This document shows positions 1 to 10,871 of a stretch of DNA of 64,000 nucleotides, one piece after another. A program made the translations under genes and the position numbers. Position 1 is the stretch's first letter, and the number at the start of each line of letters is the position of its first letter. Source of the stretch: Aricia agestis (lineage: Eukaryota > Arthropoda > Insecta > Lepidoptera > Lycaenidae). A model generated the notes under the pieces. The model worked only from the letters and a program-made list of their open reading frames with translations. It did no database searches and was not told the DNA's origin. The stretch spans positions 35,011,001-35,075,000 of the forward strand of contig NC_056428.1 in assembly GCF_905147365.1 (NCBI RefSeq), written 5' to 3'.

Positions 1-140
1 ACTTTTAGTTTTTTACTTAAAAAGATTGTGTCGTGACCGGCCTCGATTAACAAAGGACGTAACACAGTGCAGTAAAATCCATCTAAGTTTAAATAGTATT
101 GAATCTATCAGTTTAAACTCTTCTGTGACTAGCTCAAAAC

Positions 141-290
141 GGGGGTCGCGGGTTCGAATCCTGCCGACGACAGAATAAAAAGTTTTCAATGTTCCATGGT
201 CTTGGATGTGAATTTAATATACATATATGAATGATACGAGTATAATAAAAATATTTTATGTTGATGTGTAAAAGTATTAAAATACTAGCT
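141..290 (+). mobile_element. SINE 3' part with B box
   Basis: The B box GGTTCGAATCC starts at 151, followed by the CCGACGACAGAATAAAAAGTT region and TCTTGGATGTGAATTTAATA. It is the same SINE family as 61560-61705, with the head decayed. Confidence 0.6.
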
Positions 291-1339
291 GTGCCCCGCG
301 GTGTTACCCGCGATTTATTAAATATCAATAGTTATTGGTAATTAGAGACAAAATGAATTGAGTTTGATCATCGGAAACATAAATTTTTGATAACTGAGAG
401 ATGGATGTTGATTATCCTGTCATATGCTATTGTTTTTATCCGACTTCTAAAACTAAGGAGATATAATAGATGATATATATTTTATGTTCAGATGTGATTT
501 TTTTATGATTTACGATTAACTTTGCTGTTTGTGATACGATTTCCAACTTTTCGCAGTGTAAAGGACTGTGAGACGGAGGACGGGACGGACGGAGGGCACG
601 AGGGCACATCTATACTAATATTATAAAGCTGAAGAGTTTGTTTGTTTGTTTGTTTGAACGCGCTAATCTCATTAAGTACTGATCCAATTTAAAAAAAACC
701 TTAACCATTTATCCAGGAAGGCTGTAGTAGAGTGTATCAGGAGTTTCCAATCTTTTTGAGGCTGCAGCGCAGTTACATGTAGAAGACGGGACGAAAGCCT
801 ATTGATCAAATGACACTCAAAATCTGTATATTTAGTTAGTCTGGCGACCTCCTCTATTCCGGAAGTCGGCTAAAAATGTTAACCATTTGTTAGTCCAGGA
901 TATCAGCTAACAGCTTGTAAATTTTTTTTCTGCCATTAAACGTTTATTCTGCCACCATTAAATGTTGTTCAATCGTCCTATCAGGTCACCTAAGTCCAAA
1001 AAGTTTTCACTTCAAAATTTATTTAATATCACATTAATTTGATTTCGTGTAAATTCTCATACTTATAATATTATACTTACTGCTTCTTTAAGTCTTAATA
1101 ACATTTACACTTTATAAACTGTGACCCAGTATAAAAAATATAATCATCAGTTGATTTGGCCGCTCTTTTATTTACCTCCTTTGATCATAATTTTTGATAA
1201 TAATTATGACTTTATGATATTATGACTAAATCGTTAATCGAAACTTTATTAACTTATAATGTAACTCAATATTTACTATCGGCTAATGTAATCCTATCGG
1301 TTTGAATGATTAAACACTACAAATAATATTAATGGTTAG

Positions 1340-1690
1340 AAGTTCCGCGCGGCTTCGCCCGCGTAATTTAGGAATGTCATTTTTCCGCAAAAAACGAAAC
1401 CTATGTCTTTTCACCTGGTGTATTCTTTATATGTGCCAAATAACATAAAAATTTCCTTTCCTATAGAGGAAAAATAGAAAGCAAAATAGAAGCGAAGAAA
1501 TAGTTCTTCGCTTCTATTAGTCTTAGCGTGATAAAATATAGCCTATAGCCTTTCTCAACAAATGGGCTATCTAACAATGAAAATTTTTTTTCAAATCTGA
1601 CCAGTAGTTCCTAAGATTAGTGCGTTCAAACAAACAAGCAAACAAACTAACTAACAAACTCTTCCGCTTTATAATATTAAATTATTAATA
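1340..1690 (-). repeat. Interspersed repeat, same family as 15880-16195
   Basis: Runs from GTTCCGCGCGGCTTCGCCCG to AACTCTTCCGCTTTATAATA; partial inside. A further fragment of the start (GCTGAAGAGTTTGTTTGTTT) lies at 605-690. Confidence 0.65.
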
Positions 1691-3822
1691 TAGATTTTCC
1701 AAACGGATGCAATTTTTTATACTATTTACATGCTCAACCCCATATTATCGCAAATTTTAACTCATCATTTTCATTAATTAAACCGGTACTGGAGATGAGT
1801 GATCTCTTTAAATGTGAAACATGAAAAAGTTATGTTTTGAATTTTTACACTAGACTAGAGATCGCCCAATGGTCGAAATTCGATCTTAGTTTCAACGACA
1901 CTACTGTCTACTATCTATATTTTGTAAAAAAATATTAACTTTATCATATTTTTTACAACTCTTGTCTCAGCTGATCTCAGACTGGCCGTGTAAGCATTGT
2001 CTAATAGTATCTAAGATTTAATAGAAAAAAAACTATAATCCATTTTCAATTGGTCACCTTGTTGTCAACAGACTTCAACCATAAATAATTGTCATTCAAA
2101 AATCTGTCATTTTTCCTAGTGTGTGTGTTGTAGTGTGTGTAATGTTTTATTTGTTAAAAAATGTATGATAAAAGCATAATTTCAAAATAATATTAGCTCG
2201 ATGCCACCATATAAACTATAACTGTGCAAAATTTCATTCACCTACGTTTCCTCATTTTTCGTCAAAAGGGATACAAAGTTTTTGGCTCACGTATTAATAT
2301 ATTTTTACACTAGATGTAAATGTACCATCGAGAAAATTGATTCCTAGGCAGTTAACCATAATTTTTATAACTAGCGGAATATAGAAACCTCAGAACAGGA
2401 AAATAAGATCAGAGAAACAATCCCGAGCTGTCAAACGAAACCAAAATTGAATTACATCTGTGTGTACAAATCTGTTTACGTGTGCGTGAAAATGATGTTC
2501 CTACATACATTTTTCTTGGAGCTCAAATTGTCATCGTGCCGATAAGTACAGACTGAATGTCAACATGACAACACACAGATGAAGAAAAAAAACGGCCAAG
2601 TGCGTGTCGCGCAATATAGGGTTCCGTAGTATTTTATATAACTAAACTAACGTAACTTTATGCAGTTAAGAGTGGGCTCTAATTTCTAATAAGTATTACG
2701 ATCCCGGAAGACGATTGGCTTAAATGAAATTGAGATTTGGCTTAAATGAAATTGAGATTTATTTAATCATTGTATCTTTATCTGATATTTGCCTGAGGAA
2801 AACACGATTCACTTATTTTGACTGGAGATAGTTATATTTTTCGAAATTATGAATCTTTCTGGGCTTTTCAACAAATATCTGTTAAACTTATTGAGTTACT
2901 ATCATTAATTAACTTGCACTATTACAATCACACACTTTATAAAATAATGGCTAAAGGAAATATTATAATTGTATTTAATTTTTAAGTAATCATCAAAAAC
3001 ATTTTTGGGACTTACGACCTTTACTTTCGTGCTATAATGCGGGAACCGTTGTTACGCGATATTGTTCACTATTAGCTGAGTGCAAATCCGTGGCACGATT
3101 CATGGAATCATAATATTATCACAATTGGAGGATAGCGGGGTGTGTAGGCGGGGCTATCGTTCTTTGATATTTCTGACCTCGGGCTCTTTTAACGGACCTA
3201 CGTCATGTGGTCGGCCTATGTCAATTCAATGTTAGCTATGATCGGTCGGATGGGTTTGACTTAACGCGACCAAATTAATTATCGACCGACCAAATCTGTT
3301 GTGGCTTCAGTTGTATTAAAACTCCGTTAGCTACTTCCCTGAACAACTTTTTCTGATAATCTGCGTGCTGGCAGGCCGCGGGCGGTGGGTGTGGGCGTGG
3401 TGGGATCGAAAAAAAAATGAAAAAAGTAGGTTTAGCGACTTTAATTTTTTTCTAAACAGTTGCTCTGTACTTCCTGTGCACCCAAAAAAAAATTAAATTT
3501 ATCGGGTGGTGGGAAGGGGTTGCCAGCGTTGGTTAAAAGTAGGAAAACTATTATTATTTTCATGTGGGTTCTGCAGCTGTGTTGGCTTTTTTTCTGACAC
3601 GAGATTAGTTATCCCAAAATAAAATAGCCAAAAAAAGCGAAACAAAAAGTTTCAAAGTGCCTGAGTCATGGATGTACATATTAAATATTATGTGTATCAT
3701 ATGCTAATCATATATATATAATAAAAATCATAAATATATGACTCCAGTACTTGAAATAATGATGGGCACGGTTTTCACGGTATTTACTTTCCATTGCGAC
3801 TTCAATTCTATAGTGAGATCAG

Positions 3823-4101
3823 CATGGGCGTATCGAGGGGGGGGGGCAGGGGGGGCAGCTGCCCCCCCCTGGATCATGTTGCCCCTACTAAGTATATTAT
3901 CTAGTACTTTCATCTATAAATTAAAAATAATGAAACGAATTTTTGCCATTTGTTTGCAATACAATATTTTTACAACTAAAAATTATTAATTTTTTAATTC
4001 TTTATTAACACCTAGCTTACAAAAAATCTGATTTGCCCCCCCCTGGCCCAGAATCTGCGTAATTTGCCCTCCCCCTGGCCCAGAACCTGGGTTCGCCCAT
4101 G
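3823..4101. mobile_element. hAT-like MITE with 8-bp target duplication
   Basis: Element with ends CATGGGCG / CGCCCATG, flanked by perfect GAGATCAG duplications (3815-3822 and 4102-4109). Just inside are long G runs and C runs (3837-3872) and the repeated CCCCCTGGCCCAGAATCTG motif (4036-4090). An 8-bp duplication is diagnostic of the hAT superfamily. A second copy is at 58775-59414. Confidence 0.88.
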
Positions 4102-4552
4102 GAGATCAGTGTACTTTGTAACTTTGTTTGTGTGTGTGGTTGTTAGGTTACTTATGTGTTGTTATGTACGGTCTTGTCAGTCAATATCGTCCGGTCCCAG
4201 TATTATTATTATTATAGATGTTTTTCCTGGAAACCGTTCGCCATTTATAATAATATTATATCATCGTTAATCGCATAAAGACAACTCACCTCAGAACTGA
4301 GCATCAGCCCCTCACAAATAATTACATGTCACTCATATACCATTTCCGATAGCTTATCTCATTTCACATAATATATGATCAATATTACGATCTGTTAGTT
4401 ACTTAAACAAAGATAATAATATTATACAGTGGCAACTTGGATTAGTTTGAACAAGAGGGACATCCTTCCTTTATCGTACTGGGCACTGGCTAACTATGCC
4501 AATAGAATTCGCTAAGCCAATAATGATAAAGTCATGTTTTAACAGCGACTTA

Positions 4553-5147
4553 AGCGGGGAATTCACTACCGGGCTGCCCGCGGGCCGCCCGGTCTGGCAC
4601 AAGTCTGCCGCTTGCCCCTATTGAACACACACAGAACAGTCAAGTCAGTCGAATAGATAGAGGGCTGTAGCTCAGTCGTGGACTCATGGACTCGAATTTT
4701 TTTTTAACAGATGATAGATCAGCATCGGCATTGATTTCTTTGGATTTTTTAATAAGTTCGCTGTACATAGATCGTTGTTCATGTAATCCTTGCTTTTAAC
4801 TTTTCAAGGATGCGACCGGTAAATGGAAATAAACGTATGTCAAAATTGTTTTTGTTGGTTTTTCTTAAGTTTAGTTTTTGTATTTTTTACAATAATATGT
4901 TTTAAAATAATATTTTAAGTGCACTCTAGTCGCTCTCCAAGGCGCAAATGACGACGGGCCGCCCGTTGCGACCATTCATGTACAGTCTTGCCCGTGCCCG
5001 CGCGGGAAAAATGCGATCTCGCGGGCAGGCTGCGGGCAGGCTGCGGGCACGGGCCGGCGGGCATGTCTGTGCCCGTACCTAGGAATTGACGAGCAGACAT
5101 GCGACAGACCTGCCCGTGACGGGCGGCCTGGTAATCAATTCCCCGCT
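4553..5147. mobile_element. TTA-flanked inverted-repeat element, GC-rich
   Basis: Terminal repeats AGCGGGGAATT / AATTCCCCGCT, extended imperfectly through CGGGC-rich sequence, with TTA on both sides (4550-4552, 5148-5150). The interior has repeated GCGGGCAGGCT and CGGGC motifs. The 3-bp TTA duplication suggests the PIF/Harbinger superfamily. No transposase is present. Confidence 0.65.
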
Positions 5148-5218
5148 TTAGCTTTTTACACAGGCAATTTACCTACCTTATCTTATTGACTTCACTGTCA
5201 ACAGCGCATTTCTTGTTC

Positions 5219-5448
5219 GCTTTCGGATCTTTTCCGCGAGCGACCGCGACCGACAAAAAGTCAAACAAAATGCCACTTTATGACAAAGGTTTCATTTTAC
5301 TACGCCACTAGCTTTTACGCCACTGCCAGGGCAGCGTGGGTCGCCACACAAATGTCAGTAGAAAATGATACCTTTAGTGTATGTCATAGAGTAGCATTTT
5401 ATTTTAATTTTTATCGATCGCGGTCGCTCGCGGCTAAGATCCGAAAGC
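5219..5448. mobile_element. MITE next to gene 1 exon 4
   Basis: GCTTTCGGATCTT and CGCGAGCGACCGCGA near the left end recur inverted at the right end (TCGCGGTCGCTCGCGG, AAGATCCGAAAGC). About 230 bp. It lies about 50 bp from the exon 4 donor, inside the intron. Confidence 0.65.
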
Positions 5449-5500
5449 CACTTTAAGATCACCTTAGTTGCAACGCAAAATTAGTCTTAAAGTCACTTAC

Positions 5501-5762
5501 CTCATTATTTTCGGGTATGGGGTTCCTAGTTCTCATGGATTCCTGAAACCGCGAGGGCAAGACTGGATCTTCCCCTGACACCGCTCGTTGGTACGAGAGC
5601 CTTCGGCCTTTGGAGTCCACCTTCTTCTTGTAGGAGTCGTTTTCTGGAACCCTCGAGAAGTCCTGATAGGATTGACAGCTCTGCATCTCCTCTTTCTTCT
5701 CCGACAGATCTTGCAAACGACGAAAGTAGTTTGTTAGCCCTTCGCTCGCGACCCACGTTACT
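5501..5762 (-). CDS. Gene 1, coding exon 4 (residues 333-419), unrecognised protein
   Basis: Fourth exon of the minus-strand gene starting at 26302. On the minus strand a TTGCAG acceptor precedes base 5762 and a GAG|GTAAGT donor follows base 5501. The first base completes an Arg codon begun in exon 3; 87 full codons follow, so it ends in phase 0 and the gene continues to the left. The peptide opens with hydrophobic VTWVASEGLTNYFRRLQDL, then becomes charged (SEKKEEMQ, SYKKKVDSKGRRLSYQ). GRRLSY at 384-389 matches a basophilic kinase motif of the kind also found in exons 1 and 3. I do not recognise the domain; the VTWVASEGLTNYFRR stretch looks most conserved and would be the best search query. 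No stop codon and no further exon is visible between 1 and 5500. A MITE (5219-5448) lies about 50 bp into the following intron. Confidence 0.8.
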
Positions 5763-7138
5763 CTGCAACGATTGTATTAGTTAATACTTATACTCAATTC
5801 AATTCGATGCACTTTTAAAAGGCCCATTATGAACTGGACTTTATTTACTACGCAGTGTGTGTCGGACATTAAATGATGAGATTCGCCCCTTGCTAAGTCC
5901 AGCAGCGCTGTCCCAAATTTGAAAGTACGATCAACGCTTCGCGATGTTGTTAAGGCCACCCCACGAGCAAACGACCTTGACCATACATTTGACGCGTTGC
6001 CGAGACCGCACAAAAATGATATTTTTTTACTTAATTCAGTTCAAAATTGGTCTAAAAAAAATAAAACGGGAAATATAATGTAGTAAATGAAATTGTCTAT
6101 CTATTGTCGTGTGTTTCAAATAAAAGTAATTTGTAAATACTAGGGAGACACTGAATGTATGCTTGAATTTTAATAAATAGGTATTACTTTGGAAGCTGAT
6201 ATCATGAGTATAATAAACAAAAATAGGAAATTAATAACGGGGAAAGGAATGTTGATATACCTATAGTGAAGATTATTGCTGTATTTTTATTATAACTTTG
6301 TAGCTTTCAAATTATGATTTAATAAGGCTCTAAATAGGGTAAATTACGGCATCTCCGTAGGGGGAGCGCCTTAAGTACTAGGTACTCTTTTTCTCGGCGT
6401 TATGGCTTCTTCTCGACGTTGTCGTAAAGTAGTTAAAGTACTATTATTATTCCCGACATTTCGGCTTATAGCTACTTTTCATCCGTCCACCAATGACAAC
6501 TTTGGTAAGTATCCGAATCGTCGGTACGGGACGATTAACGTCATACAGAAGTAACAATTCAGCAGGTCTTAATATGCAGAAACCTCATATTTCGAGCTAC
6601 CATACTTTCTTTTTGTCAGGAAACAGTCCTTACGCATTTATAAAATGCAAAAGTCTGTCTGTCTGTAAGGGCTTTGCGCTTTAACGGCTAAACCGATTTA
6701 GATTAAATTTGGTATAGATATACTTTTAGGGTAGGCAACATACGTTGCCGCTCGATAAACAAAGAGCACATCGGAGTTGCAGTCGTCGTCTAGTACTTTA
6801 ATAATTTTGTCAAGGTGTATTGTATTTGTCAATATGTATGTATGTCTATAGCAGGTATATCAAGTACTAGTATCTAGATACAGCTACCCAAACTACACAG
6901 ATCTACCCCATCAATCACGAGAGCATTCGCGGGAACTACAACTTTAATATCCGAAAAAGCTTTTGAATGGATGACGGATTTAACGAACATTCCTCCAACA
7001 CCTAGTCCATTACACGCGTGATCGATCTATCCATTTCCGCCGAATTATCATTTCGTATTATTCTCCTACCGGTCGTACTCATAAAAATTAACTATCGTTA
7101 ACTTTAATTTATTGAATTGTCGATTTCAATTTATACCT

Positions 7139-7286
7139 AAGCTAAGGGAGATCGCAGACGACAGCCTTTTTGTGCGATCGAGTCTGCGGCGCCCATACAG
7201 TCGGCATGGCGCGGCCGATGCCGACTCTATGGGCGCCGCAGACTCCATCGCACAAAAATTCTGTCATCTGCGATCTTCCTAAGCTT
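7139..7286. mobile_element. Hairpin MITE
   Basis: Near-perfect palindrome: AAGCTAAGGGAGATCGCAGA at the left pairs with TCTGCGATCTTCCTAAGCTT-like sequence at the right, and the GC-rich centre pairs GTCTGCGGCGCCCATA with TATGGGCGCCGCAGAC. Arms of about 65 bp; it could form a long hairpin RNA. Confidence 0.75.
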
Positions 7287-7914
7287 CGCAGTCGCGGTGG
7301 CGATCATATCATTATCATCATGTAACAACGTAGAGAAATGATATTATAATCGTAAAACAAGAGATTGGGATTCGAAACTTTTTATCTGATTACGTAAATA
7401 TATAATTTGACTATCAGGCACTAATTAACGTGAAATTAGATCAAAATCAAATGTATTTAAATTTATCATTCATGTAAGTTCATCAGTTTGAATCGTAGTA
7501 AAGTTTCAGGCTCCGTTGGATATAAAAATCTAAGGAAACAAAGTAGCCAGCAATGTCTTGAATAAACAAACTAAAACACAATGACATTAGACTCAGAACT
7601 TGCTTTCAAAGTAACCGACCTCGTAAATCAGTGTATAAACACAATGCTGGCTGCAAACACAAACTCGGTCGCGACCGTATAGGTGTAAAGGTGTACACAA
7701 AGTATATGCAGGTTGTTCTACATAACTTTGTGATTGCCAATATAAGGGGTCACCAGTGAGGGGTCACCTCATAGGCGGGTCAGGGTCACCTCGAACTTCG
7801 TCGTTGGGGTGTCTCGACCTTGCATTGTAAAGATTTAATCGCACTATAAGCGTATAACTAGATCGCTAGTGGAGCTATACGGTCAATTTGTCGCGCTAAA
7901 TGTTACGGTAATGG

Positions 7915-7961
7915 CACAGTATAGCAATATTAGTAGGGATATGTCATATTGCTATACTGTG
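7915..7961. mobile_element. 47-bp hairpin insertion, copy 1
   Basis: CACAGTATAGCAATAT, a 15-nt spacer, then the inverse arm ATATTGCTATACTGTG. Flanked by direct repeats GTAATGG (7908-7914 and 7962-7968). The exact reverse complement of this element is at 10663-10709. Confidence 0.75.
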
Positions 7962-8040
7962 GTAATGGTTCCAAATTTAAATGTTCGCAATAAATACTCG
8001 TATTTCACGCCCAATGATGGACAAAATATTATATTATACT

Positions 8041-8235
8041 AGCTGTGGCAAATGTTGTTTTGCCATATAATTAATGTTCTAAATAATTTTTGGTATGAAA
8101 AATAGATGTTGGATTTTTAATTCGATTCTTAGACCTACTCAATATGCTCACAAATTTTCAAGAGAATCGGTCAAGCCGTTTCGGAGGAGTAAGGGAACGA
8201 AGATTGTGACACGAGAATTTTATATATAAGATTGT
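8041..8235 (-). repeat. Interspersed repeat ('TTCTCGTGTCAC' family)
   Basis: Runs from CTAGCTGTGGCAAATGTTGT to GTGACACGAGAATTTTATAT. The same family in plus orientation lies at 55965-56925 (interrupted) and 62570-62730; a 3' end fragment lies at 34732-34775. All carry the phrase (A)CGGCT..(A)CCGATTTTC. Type unknown. Confidence 0.6.
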
Positions 8236-8563
8236 CCACATCAATTATTATATTACATACTGTAGACCGTTGTGCAATAGGATTATTTTACTGCAATTTC
8301 ACGCTAGAGCCAGCACCAACCAGACAGTGAACAAAACTTTTGTTCGACATTTAACAACGTTTCTATCAATATTCTGATAATACGAGTATGACGTTTGCAA
8401 CTTGTTGGATTTTGGTCGGATTATCTGGATACTGTATATCCTAGTAGCATCTTCTGCTCCGACATTTGCATAATATTCGCTATTGACGATAATGATTATC
8501 CTTCACATCACAAGGTAATTAGGCAAACTCTCATGGAAATGACATCAGTTCATGATGTATAGG

Positions 8564-8764
8564 TCTACCAGAATCTGATGGCTAAAAGTGAGAAAATAAA
8601 TTGACTCTAGCAATACCGGGATAATTGAAATAAAACATTTTGATCCTTTTTTTATTTTAGCAGCTGATTCTGTGTGTTAAACATAAAAATATTAAAATTA
8701 ATCCAATGATCAAGGATAGTTTTTGAAAATCTACTGCCAAAAATTGCCATCAGATTCTGGTAGA
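8564..8764. mobile_element. MITE with 20-bp perfect inverted repeats
   Basis: CTACCAGAATCTGATGGC at 8565 is repeated inverted at 8746-8763; the interior is A+T-rich and non-coding. The target duplication is not certain. Confidence 0.65.
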
Positions 8765-9085
8765 ATTGTAGTTTAATTTGATTCGAAGCACGAGATAGTC
8801 AGATACAACGCGTCGCCATTTCTACATTAAAAATGAGTGTGTGCTATATTATAATAGTTTATAGAATCAGACGTTACCGTGCGGAAGTCCATAGCTTAAA
8901 ATTTAGTATAATATTATTTTAGGAATACTTCGCCAAATAAACCTCAACCTGTGTGTGTGTGCTAACTGCTATGTACTAATGATCAAAATTAGGCACTGAA
9001 ATGATGAGTAGAGGATTAACATCGTTATGTGGTTTCAATACGCTGACACGCCAAAATTGTACGTCTAGCGTTCTAATTGAAGTGA

Positions 9086-9146
9086 ATAGTTTACAGTATA
9101 TATTACTGTTATATATGATATAACAGTAATATTTACTGTAAACTAT
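9086..9146. repeat. Short palindrome
   Basis: ATAGTTTACAGTATATATTA pairs with TAATATTTACTGTAAACTAT; arms about 28 bp with almost no loop. Confidence 0.7.
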
Positions 9147-9582
9147 TATAATATATGTTTCATGTTGCCATATCGTAGCGCCAAAAATAGTTTACGTTCT
9201 AGTAGTCCGGATAATAACTATCATATTATTATGCCTATTCCCGGAACACCGAACATTTTATATTCGAAGTATTTTACTACAGAGGTATCTTAAACAAATT
9301 GGCTGAGCAGTTTAAGCGTGAAAAAGGCCACAGATAGACAAGCAAATTCATATAGAAGAGTTTCGACAATTTTGATATTAGGTATGGATTAGGCGTGCAC
9401 GAATGGATGTTCGAAAATTTCCGTGATGAGCTAATAGGCGCTTCTCAGTGCATTAATCCCATGGCGTAATACATTTCCCCTCCTCAATTAGAAAAATCCT
9501 CCCTGCTGGAAAAGCTTAAATTAAGAAGTCGATCATCATCGAAACTTAACGGAATAATATAAATTGTATAAGAGCCGAGCTG

Positions 9583-9669
9583 CAACACTGCGTTGTGCCG
9601 TCGCATCGCAAAAAACTACATCGCTTTTTAAAGGTCGTTTTTGCGATGCGACGGCGCTACGCAGTGTTG
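9583..9669. mobile_element. Hairpin MITE, left of a pair
   Basis: CAACACTGCGTTGTGCCGTC, GCATCGCAAAAA on the left pairs with TTTTTGCGATGCGACGGC, ACGCAGTGTTG on the right. It directly abuts the next hairpin. Confidence 0.7.
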
Positions 9670-9831
9670 TGGCCAGGGCCCGTACCACGAAACGGTTTTG
9701 AGACTCAAACAATCGGACGAGAATGCTGCGTCTACTCTAACAAACGTGAAATGACGTTGTTAGAGCAGGACGCGGCATTCTCGCCCGATTGTTTGAGTCT
9801 CAAAACCGTTTCGTGGTAGGCCTACTGGCCC
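9670..9831. mobile_element. Hairpin MITE touching the exon 3 splice donor
   Basis: TACCACGAAACGGTTTTGAG, ACTCAAACAATCGG on the left recurs inverted on the right; both ends carry GGCCAG. The right end (CTGGCCC|TTACC) is the sequence next to the gene 1 exon 3 donor: on the minus strand GTAA is gene-side and the element starts at intron +5 or +6. The gene-side TTA would fit a TTA target. Confidence 0.75.
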
Positions 9832-9835
9832 TTAC

Positions 9836-9950
9836 CTGTTAGATCGAGAAGCCCTCTTCCTTTGCTGCGCGGTCGGCGAGTCCAGCCCCGAGTTCATGGA
9901 TATCGCCCGAGACTTCAGCATGTGCTCTCTCAGGAACGATTCGTTTAAAC
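9836..9950 (-). CDS. Gene 1, coding exon 3 (residues 294-332), unrecognised protein
   Basis: Third exon of gene 1. Minus-strand acceptor TTTGCAG precedes base 9950; donor AACAG|GTAAG follows base 9836. It enters in phase 1 (A|GT makes Ser 294) and leaves in phase 2 (AG|A makes Arg 332), matching both neighbours exactly, which is strong evidence for the gene model. The peptide LNESFLREHMLKSRAISMNS continues into GLDSPTAQQRKRASRSN. Both KSRAIS and RKRASRS look like basophilic-kinase or 14-3-3-type phosphorylation contexts; this is inference from pattern only. A palindromic MITE ends right at the donor, so its terminal GGCC begins at intron position +5 or +6. The family is unknown to me. Confidence 0.8.
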
Positions 9951-10527
9951 CTGCAAACATAGCTTTTTTAGTCACTTCATCTATAATAGATAAGAGACAA
10001 ATAAAAGAAGCCTAATAAAAACCGCAATTTTTACTACGGTGTAAAGTAGTTTTGGTAGTCTATATCGGTACAGTAGTTTTGAAACATAGATATTCGATGC
10101 AAACAAAGGAGTCTTTCCTTGAAATAATAATATTAGTATTAATTAATAATAAAGATGAAAATAATATGTAACGTAAGAAGTTAAAAATTTAAACATAGTT
10201 GAGTTGTTGAGACATTCAATATTAAAATCAACTTCATTTTAATGAAGAGTTTGACAGATAATGTAATGGGGCTTATGTCCATTAAATCTTCATTTATTGC
10301 AGGTAGTTTTTATTATTCTTTGATTACAGATAAGTATATTCGTCTCTGAGTGCGGCATTATAGGTATCTCATTTGTTTAATGGGTGGGAGGTTAATTTAT
10401 TCATTCCACGTCCACTTTGTTAAGTAAAGTTTGGAACAACGGAAAAGCCTTTCCTTTATGATTTCAGTGCACCAACGGAAACTAAACTTAAAACGCTACA
10501 ACCAATGAAAGGGCGCTTGCACATTGC

Positions 10528-10652
10528 GCTCGATAAATTTCGCAAATATGCGAAATAATAAAAAAAATGCTGACAGACAAACATTAATTCAATGTTTATC
10601 TGTCAGCATTTTTTTTTTTTATTATTTCGCATATTTGCGAAATTTATCGAGC
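10528..10652. mobile_element. Hairpin MITE with long A+T-rich arms
   Basis: GCTCGATAAATTTCGCAAAT, ATGCGAAATAATAAAAAAAA, TGCTGACAGACAAACATT on the left is mirrored by the inverse on the right, arms about 58 bp with a very short loop near 10588. Confidence 0.75.
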
Positions 10653-10662
10653 TCGGTATCGG

Positions 10663-10709
10663 CACAGTATAGCAATATGACATATCCCTACTAATATTGC
10701 TATACTGTG
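10663..10709. mobile_element. 47-bp hairpin insertion, copy 2
   Basis: Reverse complement of 7915-7961 at every position by eye. Flanks GTATCGG (left) and CTATCGG (right) match at 6 of 7 bases. It sits directly next to another hairpin (10528-10652). Confidence 0.7.
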
Positions 10710-10871
10710 CTATCGGTTTGTGAAAGAACTCACAAACTTAATGTATGAGTTATGGTTGTGTAATGTGCAACACAACACCGCAATGTTATATTACCTCGAC
10801 AGAAAACACAGAACACACACAGTGTAGCGTCCGACAACGCTAGTCGCTATACGCATCAAAGTGGGCATGTG

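Larger units (their letters stand above)
1..5500. other. Intron or downstream DNA of gene 1, repeat-rich
   Basis: No further gene 1 exon is recognisable here. The region holds the elements listed separately plus A+T-rich sequence (920-1340, 1700-2210, 2650-3820) in which I see nothing specific. 3380-3500 carries a G-rich patch. Confidence 0.5.
5763..9835 (-). other. Intron 3 of gene 1
   Basis: 4.1 kb between exons 3 and 4. It contains six or more palindromic elements (7139, 7915, 8564, 9086, 9583, 9670) and a repeat at 8041. I see nothing in 5800-7130 except a short GTCTGTCTGTAAGGGC-type repeat fragment near 6650. Confidence 0.6.
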
